From the NCBI GenBank assembly GCA_024244665.1, contig JAAEOI010000654.1, positions 1 through 64,000 on the forward strand: a stretch of DNA of 64,000 nucleotides, given 5' to 3'. Numbering within the stretch: position 1 is the first letter of the stretch; the number at the start of each line of letters is the position of its first letter. The notes under the pieces are model-generated. The model did not search any database. It saw only the letters and a list, made by a program, of their open reading frames with translations, and was not told where the DNA came from. Shown piece by piece: positions 7,441 to 16,826 of this stretch. The DNA comes from Bacteroidota bacterium (lineage in GTDB: Bacteria; Bacteroidota; Bacteroidia; Bacteroidales; GCA-2748055). The translations under genes were made by a program, and so were the position numbers.

Positions 7441-9894
7441 TTATTCGTAATGCAACGCCAGTGCGGGATTGATGCGTGCCGCTTTCAGGGTTGTGATAGT
7501 GACCGTTACCATAGCAATGATGACGGCCAGCAGAGCAGCAGCCAGGAACAGCAAGGGCTGAAAGCCTACGTTGTAGGGGAAGTCCCTCAACCAGTCCTGC
7601 ATCATAAAATAGGCCACTGGCATGGCAATCAGGATGGAGATCCCAACCGCATAACCCACACTTTTAGAGATCACCGTGATGATATTGCCCTCGGTGGCCC
7701 CCATCACTTTGCGGATACCGATCTCCCGGATGCGTTTCTGGGAGTTATACAGGGTAAGTCCGAATAGTCCCAGCGAAGCGATAAAGATGGCCAGAATGGA
7801 GAAAACCATAGTCAGGGTACCGGTTCGTTTCTCTTCGGCATAGTAGTTATTGAGCTGCTCATCCAGGAAGAAATACTGGAGAGGCTCATCACCGGCAAAC
7901 TCCTTCCATGTTTTATCGATATGGGCCAGGGCTGCCTCGATGTTCTGTTTGCCCGGTGACAGCTTCAGTGAAAGGTAGCCATGCCATCCCCAATGCTCCG
8001 GCTTCAACATGATGATCTGGGGCCCTATCACCTCTTTCAGGCTGGAAAAATGGTGGTCCCCGAGCACCCCTATGATCCTGAGCTCGACATCAAAACCCTG
8101 GTCGCTGGCTCCCAGGAGAATGGTATTCAGGGGATCCTCGATAGCATACTTCCTGACAGCAGCTTCGTTGATCAGGCAGGCCGAGGAATCACCAGGAAAT
8201 TCCCTGGAAAGGAACCTGCTGTCAGGTGTGGCCAGGGGAAATTTAAAGGTCTCCATGAAATCCTCATCTGTATGGTAGACGGATAACATGGCACTCTCCC
8301 CGATGGGCCTCCCTTTTATTCCAAATGTGCTGTTGCTGTTGGTCGCTCCCAGGTAGGCAGTTGAGTTGGTGCCTGTCAGGATGGATGAGTGACTGGTCAG
8401 TTCATCCCTGAATGTCTGGATCTGTTTATCCAGTGGGTGGAGCCGTTCCATCACCACAATCTGCTCATGATCAAACCCGAGATCCTTGTTGGTCATGTAT
8501 TTGAATTGCCAGTATATTACAAGCGTTCCTGCGATGATGATCATGGAGATTGAAAACTGGATGATCACCAGTACGTTCCGCAGTACTGTGGTACCGTTTT
8601 TCACATTGGCATTTCCTTTGAGAGCAAAGATAGGTTTGAAGGAGGCCAGTACAAAGGATGGGTAACTTCCGCTCAATAATCCAACCAGCACGGCAAGCAG
8701 GATAAAGGATGGAATCATGTACCATCGGAAAATATCTCCAAACGCCAGGTTCAGTCCAACCAGATTGTTAAAGGGATGTAAAAGCAGAAATACCAGCAGA
8801 ATTGCGATAAGCAGCGAAATCATGCTCAGAAAAACACTCTCAAACAGAAACTGCCTGATGAGCTGTTTTTTGTCAGATCCAACTACCTTCCGGAGACTCA
8901 CCTCCTTGGCCCTGCTCAACGACCTGGCGGTACTCAGGTTCATGAAGTTGATGGAGGCAATGACCAGCACGAAAAAGGCGATGACTCCGAATATGACCAG
9001 GTAGGTCCGGTTTCCAATGGGACGATAACAATCGCCATTGGGAAGGTCTATCCCCTGATCAAGATGTATCCCGAGCAGGGGTTGGCCCTTGATGCCATAA
9101 TGGTTTCCTGCAGCCTCAAATTCTTCCGGAGTGATCCCCATGAACTGCTGTAACTGACCCCGTATATTCTCCAGCACTGAAGCCCTGATCTTGCCTTCCA
9201 ACACTTCCTGGTCGGTTCCAGGCCGAACCAGGATGTAGGTCATCATCCAGTTATTAAACCAGAAGGTAGAAGTACTTCTTTCATCTGTGGAATAGGAACA
9301 AATAAAATCATACACAAAATGGCAATTCTTTGGAACATCCTCCACCACACCGGTCACCCTGAAAACATTTGAATCGTCATTCAAGACCAGGGACTTTCCT
9401 ATGGGATCACCCTCAGGGAAATATTGCGCTACCTTGGACTCAGAAATCAGGATTGTATAGGGTTCATCCAGGCAGGTGGCCGGATCACCCTGCAGGAGCC
9501 TGATGGAAAACAGGTCGAAAAATGTGGAATCGGCCAACAAGATCCGATCTTCGAGGATCTTATCATCGGGAGTCACCCACACAAGCTGGTTAGAGCGAAA
9601 ATCGAACCTGCAAAAGGTCTCAATATCAGGGATCTCTTCATGAAACGTGGGGCCAAAAACAGGACTGTTCCACGCACCCTTGAACTCCTCACCAGTCATC
9701 TTGCCATCCACATAAAGTCTGTATATATCATCGGCTCGCTCATTGAACTTGTCATAGCTTGTCTCGCCGGTGATATAGAGGATGATGAAGATGGCACTGC
9801 TCAGGCCAATAGCAAGACCGGCAATATTGATCACATTGAATAACTTATTCTTGCTGATACTCCGGATTGTGACCCTGATAAAATTTTTCCACAT
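7441..9894 (-). CDS. MacB/FtsX-type ABC transporter permease (copy 1)
   Basis: An 817-residue permease with an N-terminal membrane helix (about 21-42), a large periplasmic MacB_PCD-type domain, an FtsX block of three helices (about 285-430), a second periplasmic domain and a second FtsX block (about 685-800). The cytoplasmic coupling segment KRIREIGIRKVMGA is typical. Such proteins work with a separate ATPase that drives periplasmic mechanotransmission; no ATPase gene is nearby. It lies 27 bases downstream of a close paralog (9922-12369) and probably shares its transcript. Substrate unknown. Confidence 0.88.
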   Translation of the reverse strand: MWKNFIRVTIRSISKNKLFNVINIAGLAIGLSSAIFIILYITGETSYDKFNERADDIYRLYVDGKMTGEEFKGAWNSPVFGPTFHEEIPDIETFCRFDFRSNQLVWVTPDDKILEDRILLADSTFFDLFSIRLLQGDPATCLDEPYTILISESKVAQYFPEGDPIGKSLVLNDDSNVFRVTGVVEDVPKNCHFVYDFICSYSTDERSTSTFWFNNWMMTYILVRPGTDQEVLEGKIRASVLENIRGQLQQFMGITPEEFEAAGNHYGIKGQPLLGIHLDQGIDLPNGDCYRPIGNRTYLVIFGVIAFFVLVIASINFMNLSTARSLSRAKEVSLRKVVGSDKKQLIRQFLFESVFLSMISLLIAILLVFLLLHPFNNLVGLNLAFGDIFRWYMIPSFILLAVLVGLLSGSYPSFVLASFKPIFALKGNANVKNGTTVLRNVLVIIQFSISMIIIAGTLVIYWQFKYMTNKDLGFDHEQIVVMERLHPLDKQIQTFRDELTSHSSILTGTNSTAYLGATNSNSTFGIKGRPIGESAMLSVYHTDEDFMETFKFPLATPDSRFLSREFPGDSSACLINEAAVRKYAIEDPLNTILLGASDQGFDVELRIIGVLGDHHFSSLKEVIGPQIIMLKPEHWGWHGYLSLKLSPGKQNIEAALAHIDKTWKEFAGDEPLQYFFLDEQLNNYYAEEKRTGTLTMVFSILAIFIASLGLFGLTLYNSQKRIREIGIRKVMGATEGNIITVISKSVGYAVGISILIAMPVAYFMMQDWLRDFPYNVGFQPLLFLAAALLAVIIAMVTVTITTLKAARINPALALHYE
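7525..7575 (-). repeat. 51-bp segment identical to 10006-10056
   Basis: Within the last FtsX block the two tandem permease genes share an uninterrupted identical stretch (7525-7575 and 10006-10056), with only scattered differences on either side. Identity over third codon positions is more than protein constraint requires and suggests recent conversion between copies. Confidence 0.7.
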
Positions 9895-9921
9895 AACTAT
9901 TCTGGTTATAGTTTCCTTTCC

Positions 9922-12369
9922 TTACTCGTAATGCAATGCCATTGCCGGGTTTATGCGTGCTGCTTTTAATGTCGTAATGGTGACCGTTACCATGGCAATG
10001 ATGATGGCCAGCAGAGCAGCAGCCAGGAACAGCAAGGGCTGAAAGCCTACGTTGTATGGGAAATCCCTCAACCAGTCCTGCATCATAAAATAGGCCACAG
10101 GCATGGCAATCAGGATGGAGATCCCAACGGCATATCCCACACTTTTGGAGATTACTGTGATTATGTTCCCCTCACTGGCACCCATCACTTTCCGGATTCC
10201 AATCTCCCGGATGCGCTTTTGTGAGTTATACAGGGTAAGCCCGAACAGCCCCAGTGAGGCAATGAAAATGGCCAGAATGGAGAAGATCATGGTTAGTGCC
10301 CCTGTACGCTTCTCCTCGGCATAATAGCTATCCAGCTCCTCATCCAGGAAAAAATACTGGAAGGGTTCATCACCGCAAAAATTCTTCCATGTATCCTCCA
10401 TATACTTCAACCCGGTTTCGATGCTTTCCCTGCCTGGAGCGAGCCTGACAGTCAGGTAACCCGACCAGTCCCATGACCTGGGTTTAAGGATCACAATCTG
10501 TGCTCCTACCTCATGCTTCAGAGTCTGGAAGTGGTAGTCCTTCATCACACCAACAATCCTTAACTCCACATCATCCTCCATTCCGTTAATGATGTACTGG
10601 TTCAAAGGATCTTCAATATTATATTTTCTTACAGCTGCTTCATTCACAAGACAGGAGGCTGAATCGGTGGAATACTCCTCAGAAAAGAACCTGCTGTTGG
10701 GAGTGGCCAGGCCAAACTGGTAGGTCTCCATGAAATCCTCATCGGTCCAGAAGGTATGGAACAGGACCGCCTCTTCCGGTGGCCTCCCCTTGATCGCATG
10801 GGCGTTGTTATTATTGGGAGCTCCCAGGTAGGCTGTGGAATTGGTAGCTGCCAGGATGGAGGTATGCGAGGTCAACTCATCCTTATAGGTCTGTATCCTC
10901 TGGTCCAGCGGATAGATGCGGTCCATCACCACAAGCTGTTCTTTGTCAAATCCCAGGTCCTTGTTGGTCATGTAAGAGAACTGCCAGTATATGACAAGGG
11001 TTCCGGCGATGATGATGATGGATATGGAAAATTGTATAATGACAAGGGCATTTCTTAATAAGGTGGTACCATTTTTAGCACTGGCATTCCCCTTGAGGGC
11101 AAAAATCGGCTTGAATGAGGCCAGTACAAACGAAGGGTAACTTCCGCTTAAAAGTCCGACCAGGACCGCCAGGAGAATGAAAGATGGAAACATGTACAAG
11201 CGGAAAATATCAGCAAGCTCCAGGCTCAGTCCGACCAGATTATTGAAGGGATTCAACAAAACAACAACCAGGAAAATGGCAATTATCAGTGATAACAGGC
11301 TAAGGAATACGCTTTCAAACAGAAACTGCCTGATCAATTGTCTCCTGCCCGAGCCCACCACTTTTCGCAGGCTCACCTCTTTGGCACGGCTCAACGACCG
11401 TGCCGTACTCAGGTTCATAAAGTTGATGGAGGCGATCACCAGGACGAAAAAGGCGATGATTCCAAAGATCACCAGGTATTTGCGATTCCCGATGGGCCGG
11501 TATCCGATATCACCGGCGATTTCGATCCCTGATTCCAGATGAATCTTCAGTAATGCCTGGGTATAAACCCCGTACTTAGCACCGGAATCGAAAAACTCCT
11601 CCGGGGAGACCCCCATGAACTCTACCAACTGGGGTCGGATATTTTCTATCAGGGAGGCATTGATCTTTGCATCCAGTTCCTGCTGATCCACTCCGGGAGC
11701 TGCCAGGATATAGGTCTGCATATGATTGTTGAACCAACCTGTATTACGGCTATTGGGATTTGTTGAGTAAGAGATGATGAAATCGTAGAAGAAGTGGGAG
11801 GTCCTGGGTGCATCCTCCACCACCCCTGTAACGCGAAACAGTGTGGAATCGTTATTCATGGCAATGGATTTCCCTATGGGATCCCCTTCGGGGAAGTACT
11901 GGGCCACTTTCGATTCTGACACCAGGATGGTATTGGGTTCACCCAGGCAGGTTGCCGGGTCCCCTGCAAGCAGCTTAATGGTGAAAACCTCGAAAAAGGA
12001 AGAATCGGCATACATCAGGTGCCCCTCCAGGTATTTATTGGCGGGATCCACCCACATGAACCGGTTGTTGGTGAAATCGATCCGGCAGTAGTTCTCTATA
12101 TCCGGGATCTCTTCATGGAATGTGGGCCCGAAGATGGGACTGTTCCAGGCACCTTTAAACTCCTCCCCGGCCATCTTTCCATCCAGGTAGAGGCGGTAGA
12201 TGTCGGCCGAGCGCTCATGAAAGCGGTCATAGCTGGTCTCGCTGGTGATATAGAGGATAATGAATATGGCACTGGCCAGGCCAATGGCCAGACCGGCAAT
12301 ATTGATCGCATTAAATGCTTTGTTCTTGCTGATGCTCCGGAGGGTGACCCGGATAAAATTTCTCCACAT
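9922..12369 (-). CDS. MacB/FtsX-type ABC transporter permease (copy 2)
   Basis: An 815-residue paralog of the following gene with the same architecture: N-terminal helix, MacB_PCD-type periplasmic domain, FtsX block, second periplasmic domain, second FtsX block. The first 50 residues and the last 130 are almost identical to copy 1, while the periplasmic parts differ in many positions, for example before the first FtsX block. This points to tandem duplication followed by divergence or gene conversion. It is first in the pair; the 188 bases upstream contain a palindromic site at 12468-12490. Confidence 0.88.
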   Translation of the reverse strand: MWRNFIRVTLRSISKNKAFNAINIAGLAIGLASAIFIILYITSETSYDRFHERSADIYRLYLDGKMAGEEFKGAWNSPIFGPTFHEEIPDIENYCRIDFTNNRFMWVDPANKYLEGHLMYADSSFFEVFTIKLLAGDPATCLGEPNTILVSESKVAQYFPEGDPIGKSIAMNNDSTLFRVTGVVEDAPRTSHFFYDFIISYSTNPNSRNTGWFNNHMQTYILAAPGVDQQELDAKINASLIENIRPQLVEFMGVSPEEFFDSGAKYGVYTQALLKIHLESGIEIAGDIGYRPIGNRKYLVIFGIIAFFVLVIASINFMNLSTARSLSRAKEVSLRKVVGSGRRQLIRQFLFESVFLSLLSLIIAIFLVVVLLNPFNNLVGLSLELADIFRLYMFPSFILLAVLVGLLSGSYPSFVLASFKPIFALKGNASAKNGTTLLRNALVIIQFSISIIIIAGTLVIYWQFSYMTNKDLGFDKEQLVVMDRIYPLDQRIQTYKDELTSHTSILAATNSTAYLGAPNNNNAHAIKGRPPEEAVLFHTFWTDEDFMETYQFGLATPNSRFFSEEYSTDSASCLVNEAAVRKYNIEDPLNQYIINGMEDDVELRIVGVMKDYHFQTLKHEVGAQIVILKPRSWDWSGYLTVRLAPGRESIETGLKYMEDTWKNFCGDEPFQYFFLDEELDSYYAEEKRTGALTMIFSILAIFIASLGLFGLTLYNSQKRIREIGIRKVMGASEGNIITVISKSVGYAVGISILIAMPVAYFMMQDWLRDFPYNVGFQPLLFLAAALLAIIIAMVTVTITTLKAARINPAMALHYE

Positions 12370-12467
12370 ATGTTTCAGGTTTTCGTACAGAAATCAAATA
12401 CTGAGCCAGAGCATATAACTTGCTAATATCAAAAATGTTAGACAGGTATTTCATCCGATTCAATAGC

Positions 12468-12490
12468 ACGTTAACGTACACCTGTGTACG
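12468..12490. promoter_or_regulatory. overlapping palindromes, operator-like site
   Basis: ACGTTAACGT (12468-12477) is a perfect 10-bp palindrome and overlaps CGTACACCTGTGTACG (12475-12490), with 7-bp arms around CT. They lie in the gap between the end of the GT2 gene and the start of the permease pair, about 100 bases upstream of the latter. No regulator gene is adjacent. A terminator role for the GT2 operon is possible, but there is no U-tract. Confidence 0.35.
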
Positions 12491-12557
12491 CTACCGTACT
12501 GGGTTTGATATATACTGGACGTGTGGAGACTGGAAATGTTACAGTGAGAGGACGGGG

Positions 12558-13979
12558 TCAGGACTTTTTAAATCCCTTTCTCTCCATCTTGCCCCAGGAA
12601 TTCCGTTTCAGCAGTTTGTCTATGTTCCCCTTTATGGACATCAACATGATAATGGGATGGTAGAAGACAGGTTCCAGGAATGCGGTGCCGATAAGGCGCA
12701 GCACATCTCTGCGTTTTTCGTATTTGTGAAATGTGATCTCTTCAAACAGAACCGACCAGATGGAGAGTGAGACCGCAAAAAAGTAGACAAATCCTGTGAG
12801 GAGAAGGAAAAAGGGCCAGTTGAGCCTCCCCGAAATCATCAGGAAGATAAACCAGAGGATCCCCAGGAACTCTACAATGGGTGCCAGGTACTCAAACATC
12901 AGCCAGTAGGGATAACCCAGCATCCCCAGTTTTCCATATTTCCTGTTGAACATTAATTTCCTGTGTGTCCAGAGTGTCTCCATGGTTCCCCGGGTCCACC
13001 TGCTCCTTTGCCTGGCCAGCACCCTCAGACTGGAGGGCACCTCTGTCCAGCAAAGGGGATCGGGAATATAAACCACATCATAATCCAGATTGTTGTCGGC
13101 CATGTACCTCCTGATCCGGACCACCATCTCCATATCTTCACCCACTGTATTGGTTCTGTATCCGCCTGCCTGGATCACAATCTCACGGTCAAACATGCCC
13201 AGCGCCCCGGAGATCAACAACAGGCCGTCCAGTTCACTCCAGGCCATCCTGCCCATCAGGAATGCCCGGGTATACTCCATGACCTGTGCCCTCGGCAGGA
13301 ACTGTTTTGGCAGGTTGATCTTATTGATGTGACCGCCTGAGATCTCACAAGAGTTTGCGATGCGAATCACCCCACCGGCCCCAATAACCTTTTTCTCCTT
13401 GGCCTCCATAAATGGCTTTGCCATCTTCAGCAGGGCATCCTGTTCCATGATGGAATCGGCATCGATGCTCACCACCAGGTCGTTCCTGCAAACGTTCAGG
13501 CCGGCATTCAGGGAATCGGCCTTCCCCCCATTGGCCTTATCAATCACGGTCAGCTTCTTAAAGGAGCGGTTCTCAGACTTATAGACGCCCCGGATTCGTT
13601 TGCAGGGAAGCCTGTAGTCAAAATAGTAGTTGACCTTCTCCAGCTGGTAGTTTTCGATCATCTTCTCCAGGGAGTCATCTGTACTTCCGTCATTGACTAC
13701 CACCACCTCATAGTTGTTGTAGTAGAGTGAAAGGAGGGTCCTGATGTTATCAATAATTGTGGGGCTTTCATTAAATGCAGGGGCGATTACCGAAAGTGAA
13801 GGTGCAAGTGGTGAGGAGACGATGGAATTGTAATCCACGTAAGAGTTTTTCCTCAGGTATTTTCGCAGGGAAATGGCCGAGAAGATGGTCAGCATCAGGT
13901 AGGTACTGAAAATCAATACGGTGATGATGAATACCGCATTCAGCACAAAGAACATCAATATGTCAAAAAATTTATCCAT
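12558..13979 (-). CDS. membrane processive glycosyltransferase, PgaC/BcsA-like
   Basis: A 473-residue GT2 polysaccharide synthase. An N-terminal membrane helix (about 8-36) is followed by a cytoplasmic catalytic domain with all processive motifs: D97 in VVVNDGSTDD, DAD at 173-175, the GED acceptor-site motif at 280-282 and QRSRW at 324-328. Two or three membrane helices follow (about 355-425), as in hyaluronan, chitin and poly-GlcNAc synthases. I see no PilZ domain. It is the last gene of the operon, two bases behind the HEAT gene. The polymer cannot be deduced; a beta-linked hexosamine or hexose polymer is the family expectation. Confidence 0.88.
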   Translation of the reverse strand: MDKFFDILMFFVLNAVFIITVLIFSTYLMLTIFSAISLRKYLRKNSYVDYNSIVSSPLAPSLSVIAPAFNESPTIIDNIRTLLSLYYNNYEVVVVNDGSTDDSLEKMIENYQLEKVNYYFDYRLPCKRIRGVYKSENRSFKKLTVIDKANGGKADSLNAGLNVCRNDLVVSIDADSIMEQDALLKMAKPFMEAKEKKVIGAGGVIRIANSCEISGGHINKINLPKQFLPRAQVMEYTRAFLMGRMAWSELDGLLLISGALGMFDREIVIQAGGYRTNTVGEDMEMVVRIRRYMADNNLDYDVVYIPDPLCWTEVPSSLRVLARQRSRWTRGTMETLWTHRKLMFNRKYGKLGMLGYPYWLMFEYLAPIVEFLGILWFIFLMISGRLNWPFFLLLTGFVYFFAVSLSIWSVLFEEITFHKYEKRRDVLRLIGTAFLEPVFYHPIIMLMSIKGNIDKLLKRNSWGKMERKGFKKS

Positions 13980-13981
13980 AG

Positions 13982-15262
13982 CTAATAGATCCGGCCATCC
14001 AGGACATGCCTGATGATGATCTGGTAGTTTTTATATTCCGATTTTGATTTCATTAGCTTAATCAGCATGGAGATCCCGGGTTCATCCGTGTTCTCAATGG
14101 CCTTGGTTGCCTGAATCTGGAGCTGCACATCATCCTCCGTGTCAAGCACATTCTTGAGGAATTTCAGGCTCTTCTCTTCAGGGATCCTGGCAAATGCCCT
14201 TAGGATCTCAAGCCGGTTATTCAGGGTCTCCCCTTCATATACCTTTTTCATGGCCGGCAGGGAACTCTTAAGCCGAATCTCTCCACATACCCGGAAAGCG
14301 GTATATCGCACCTTCTCATCTTCATGGGTGAAAAGGCTGATTACCTGTTTGGTAACACCCTTCTGTTTGAACCAGGCCACCATCTCCAGGGCGTAGATCA
14401 GTATGCTTAAATTCTCCGATTCGAACCACTGTTTAAAGGCCGGAACCTTCATATTATGTTGTGTCAGCAATTCGTGCAGCGTAATCTGCTCCCATACAGA
14501 CAGGGGTTTTTCAAGCAGGTGAAGAAATTCGTATGGATTATCCTCCGACAGCCTGACCATGGCAATCTGGGCTTCCATCCTCAGGATTTCATTGTTGGAG
14601 TTCAGGTTCTCAATCATTTTATCATTGGCATCCCGGATATTCATAAATGCAAGCTCCCTGAAGCCCTTCACATTTTTGTGCCATTTTTTGCTGTGGGCCT
14701 TCTTCAGTGAATCCTCTTTCAGTCCAAGTCGGAGATAGAGTTCTTTGATCTGCTCTTTGATGTCACCCTTCAGGTTGACACTCAGATCGATCATCTGATC
14801 AATGAGGATCTGGCGGTTAATACTGTTATAGGCATCCTGCTTCAATTTCATAAAAGCCAGCTCCTTCTTCTCCTCTTCAAACAGGTAGTCCATAAGCAAC
14901 TGCTGGTACACCTCCATCAGGTGCTCCTTGTTTTTCTGTTCCCGTTCCATCCTTCTCCTGTTTAACAGGATAATGATCAGCAATGTAATCAGGGTGACAA
15001 TTGAATAGATGATTACAATATATAGAATGGTGATCAGCAGTGGTGATTTCTGAAAATTATCCAGGACCCATCCGGCATAGTAGCTCAGGTCACTGAGAGG
15101 ATCCTTAGCGATGGCAGTATCTGAAACCGCTACAGTCTCTTCGGGCAAAGTGGAATCCACATGTACGCTCGAATCGGAGCCAGTTCCGTAAAGGGGTACA
15201 ATGCCCGTGATGCACACTAACATGAGCAGGAAAACCAGGCAGTATGTGACTGAATTCCTCAA
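13982..15262 (-). CDS. membrane-anchored HEAT-repeat protein
   Basis: About 426 residues: a signal or first membrane helix (VTYCLVFLLMLVCITGIV), a short Ser/Asp-rich periplasmic segment, a second helix (LITILYIVIIYSIVTLITLLIIILL), then a charged coiled-coil-like stretch and several HEAT-type helical repeats up to the C-terminus. Topology places the repeats in the cytoplasm, where they could scaffold the receiver and the glycosyltransferase. No ATG is available. The TTG at 15262 overlaps the preceding stop as TTGA, which suggests translational coupling; another TTG at 15283 would add seven residues. The gene is two bases upstream of the GT2 gene. Function inferred from context. Confidence 0.75.
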   Translation of the reverse strand: MRNSVTYCLVFLLMLVCITGIVPLYGTGSDSSVHVDSTLPEETVAVSDTAIAKDPLSDLSYYAGWVLDNFQKSPLLITILYIVIIYSIVTLITLLIIILLNRRRMEREQKNKEHLMEVYQQLLMDYLFEEEKKELAFMKLKQDAYNSINRQILIDQMIDLSVNLKGDIKEQIKELYLRLGLKEDSLKKAHSKKWHKNVKGFRELAFMNIRDANDKMIENLNSNNEILRMEAQIAMVRLSEDNPYEFLHLLEKPLSVWEQITLHELLTQHNMKVPAFKQWFESENLSILIYALEMVAWFKQKGVTKQVISLFTHEDEKVRYTAFRVCGEIRLKSSLPAMKKVYEGETLNNRLEILRAFARIPEEKSLKFLKNVLDTEDDVQLQIQATKAIENTDEPGISMLIKLMKSKSEYKNYQIIIRHVLDGRIY

Positions 15263-16431
15263 TTCTTTATACGAAAATAACAACCCAGTTTCATATCGAT
15301 CCTGTTCCTGTAGGTCTGATCCATGTACTCCTCATATCCATATCCGATCCCCGCAATCATCCTCAGCAAGGGGCTAAGCTGTTTTGAGTATTCGATCCTG
15401 CATGAGGCCGAATTGAGCCGGTCCAGGTCAGAAATCACCAGGAGAGGCTCATCGGGGGCGGTACCATAACCCAGGGTCAGGGTTAGGTGGTCATTTTTGC
15501 TTGCAAAGTACCTTCTCCCTGTCAGATAATAGGATCCTGAGACACCAAGTTCCTTAAAAAAGAGGTAATTCCTGAAGGAGAACCAGTAATTCCCGGCATA
15601 CTTCTCCGCAGAAAAAGTCAGGAAGGTGAAGTGCGAATCCCAATAGAAATACCGCATCCCGGCCGACAATCCAAAACCTTTGGGCAAGGCCTGCCAGATC
15701 TCAGCGGCCGCCCTGTGACGCGGTAGATAATTTAAAACCCCGTTGGGTGAAAAACCATAACCGAGCAGGGCATAGTTCTTTTTCCCCAGGGTGAGGTAAA
15801 CATCCAGGTTGAGCTGTAGATCGGTGGATGGAGTGTTGTTCCCGGCATGATAACCACCATTAATATAAGGAATCAGTGTGCCGTATTCGAAGGGGATTTG
15901 CCCACCAGCGGTAAGCATATGCCAGTTCCGCACATAGGGCATCGAAAAATGGTCGTAGGAGTAGTGCAGGAAGACTTCCGGCTTATCAACCTGTGATTCA
16001 TTCTGCTGTGCAGCTCTGTTGAGTTTTTCAAGAATCTCTTCCGATCCGGGTTCAAGCTCCAGGGCCTTATCAGCACAATCCTCCAGCCTGGTCCGGTTGT
16101 TCTCCCAGTATGCCAGGTCAACACAAGTCTTGTATGCCTCATAGAGCTCCGGTTCTTTTGAGATAACTTCGTCCAGAACCAGGTAAGCGGAATCGAAACT
16201 GCTTTCCCAGCCATGAATCCTGGCCAGGTAGAGGGCCACATCATAGTAATTTCCATGCTCACCACAAAGCTTGTATCCCAGCTGTTTGGCTGTACCATAA
16301 TCACCATCGACAGCCAGCTGGCGCATGAGTTCAAAACCCTGCTCAGGATTGGCATACCCAGGGATATCCTGCGCGTGAAGTGCAAAACAATAGATTGTGA
16401 TCAGAATGGAAAAAAGAGAGACCTTGCGCAT
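15259..16431 (-). CDS. TPR plus YaiO-like outer-membrane beta-barrel
   Basis: A 390-residue secreted protein with a signal peptide ending near ALHAQ (20). Residues 25-145 look like TPR helices (GDYGTAKQLGYKL, AYWENNRTRLEDCADKALELEP). From about 155 on, alternating strands rich in Tyr and Gly form a YaiO-type outer-membrane barrel, ending in an aromatic-charged tail (CYFRIKN). TPR plus barrel is the layout of polysaccharide porins such as PgaA and AlgK/AlgE pairs. It starts 9 bases after the receiver gene and overlaps the HEAT gene, so I infer a role in polymer passage through the outer membrane. YaiO itself has no settled function. Confidence 0.8.
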   Translation of the reverse strand: MRKVSLFSILITIYCFALHAQDIPGYANPEQGFELMRQLAVDGDYGTAKQLGYKLCGEHGNYYDVALYLARIHGWESSFDSAYLVLDEVISKEPELYEAYKTCVDLAYWENNRTRLEDCADKALELEPGSEEILEKLNRAAQQNESQVDKPEVFLHYSYDHFSMPYVRNWHMLTAGGQIPFEYGTLIPYINGGYHAGNNTPSTDLQLNLDVYLTLGKKNYALLGYGFSPNGVLNYLPRHRAAAEIWQALPKGFGLSAGMRYFYWDSHFTFLTFSAEKYAGNYWFSFRNYLFFKELGVSGSYYLTGRRYFASKNDHLTLTLGYGTAPDEPLLVISDLDRLNSASCRIEYSKQLSPLLRMIAGIGYGYEEYMDQTYRNRIDMKLGCYFRIKN

Positions 16432-16440
16432 ATAATCAGC

Positions 16441-16803
16441 CTAATTTTTATCAGAAAGGGACCTAACCGTCTTCACCAGTACATCCAGATCAAGCGGTTT
16501 GGTCAGAAAACCTTTGGCCCCCAGCTCAATTGCATGTTCCCTGGTCTCTTCCAGCGTTATTCCTGTTACAATGATCACCGGGATTTTTGTCTCCAGGTTT
16601 GTATTCACGTGGCGAACCAGCTCCAGCCCCTTGGTATAAGGCATATTAATATCGGTAATTACAAGGTCAACTTTCTCCTCATTAAGAATCCTGATACCCT
16701 GATCCCCGTCTTTAGCCATAACCACATCAAATCCAGCATTTTTCAACACATACTCAATTGACCTCAGGGTCAGTGGATTGTCTTCGCATACCAGAATTCT
16801 CAT
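16441..16803 (-). CDS. stand-alone CheY-like response regulator receiver
   Basis: A 120-residue single receiver domain with no output domain. Acidic residues E7 and D8, phospho-acceptor D51 in VITDINMP, T80 and K102 (LTKP) are all in place, so it should be phosphorylated normally. I use the ATG at 16803; an upstream TTG at 16824 is the only alternative. It sits between the secreted hydrolase gene and the YaiO-like gene. No histidine kinase is near. It is likely to act by protein contact, perhaps on the HEAT protein or synthase (inference). Confidence 0.88.
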   Translation of the reverse strand: MRILVCEDNPLTLRSIEYVLKNAGFDVVMAKDGDQGIRILNEEKVDLVITDINMPYTKGLELVRHVNTNLETKIPVIIVTGITLEETREHAIELGAKGFLTKPLDLDVLVKTVRSLSDKN

Positions 16804-16826
16804 GCCTTGATAATAATTATGCAATA

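Noticed and set aside
7441..12369. Complete MacAB-type exporter
   Set aside because: Only permeases are present; no ATPase or membrane-fusion gene is adjacent, so I do not claim a complete transporter.
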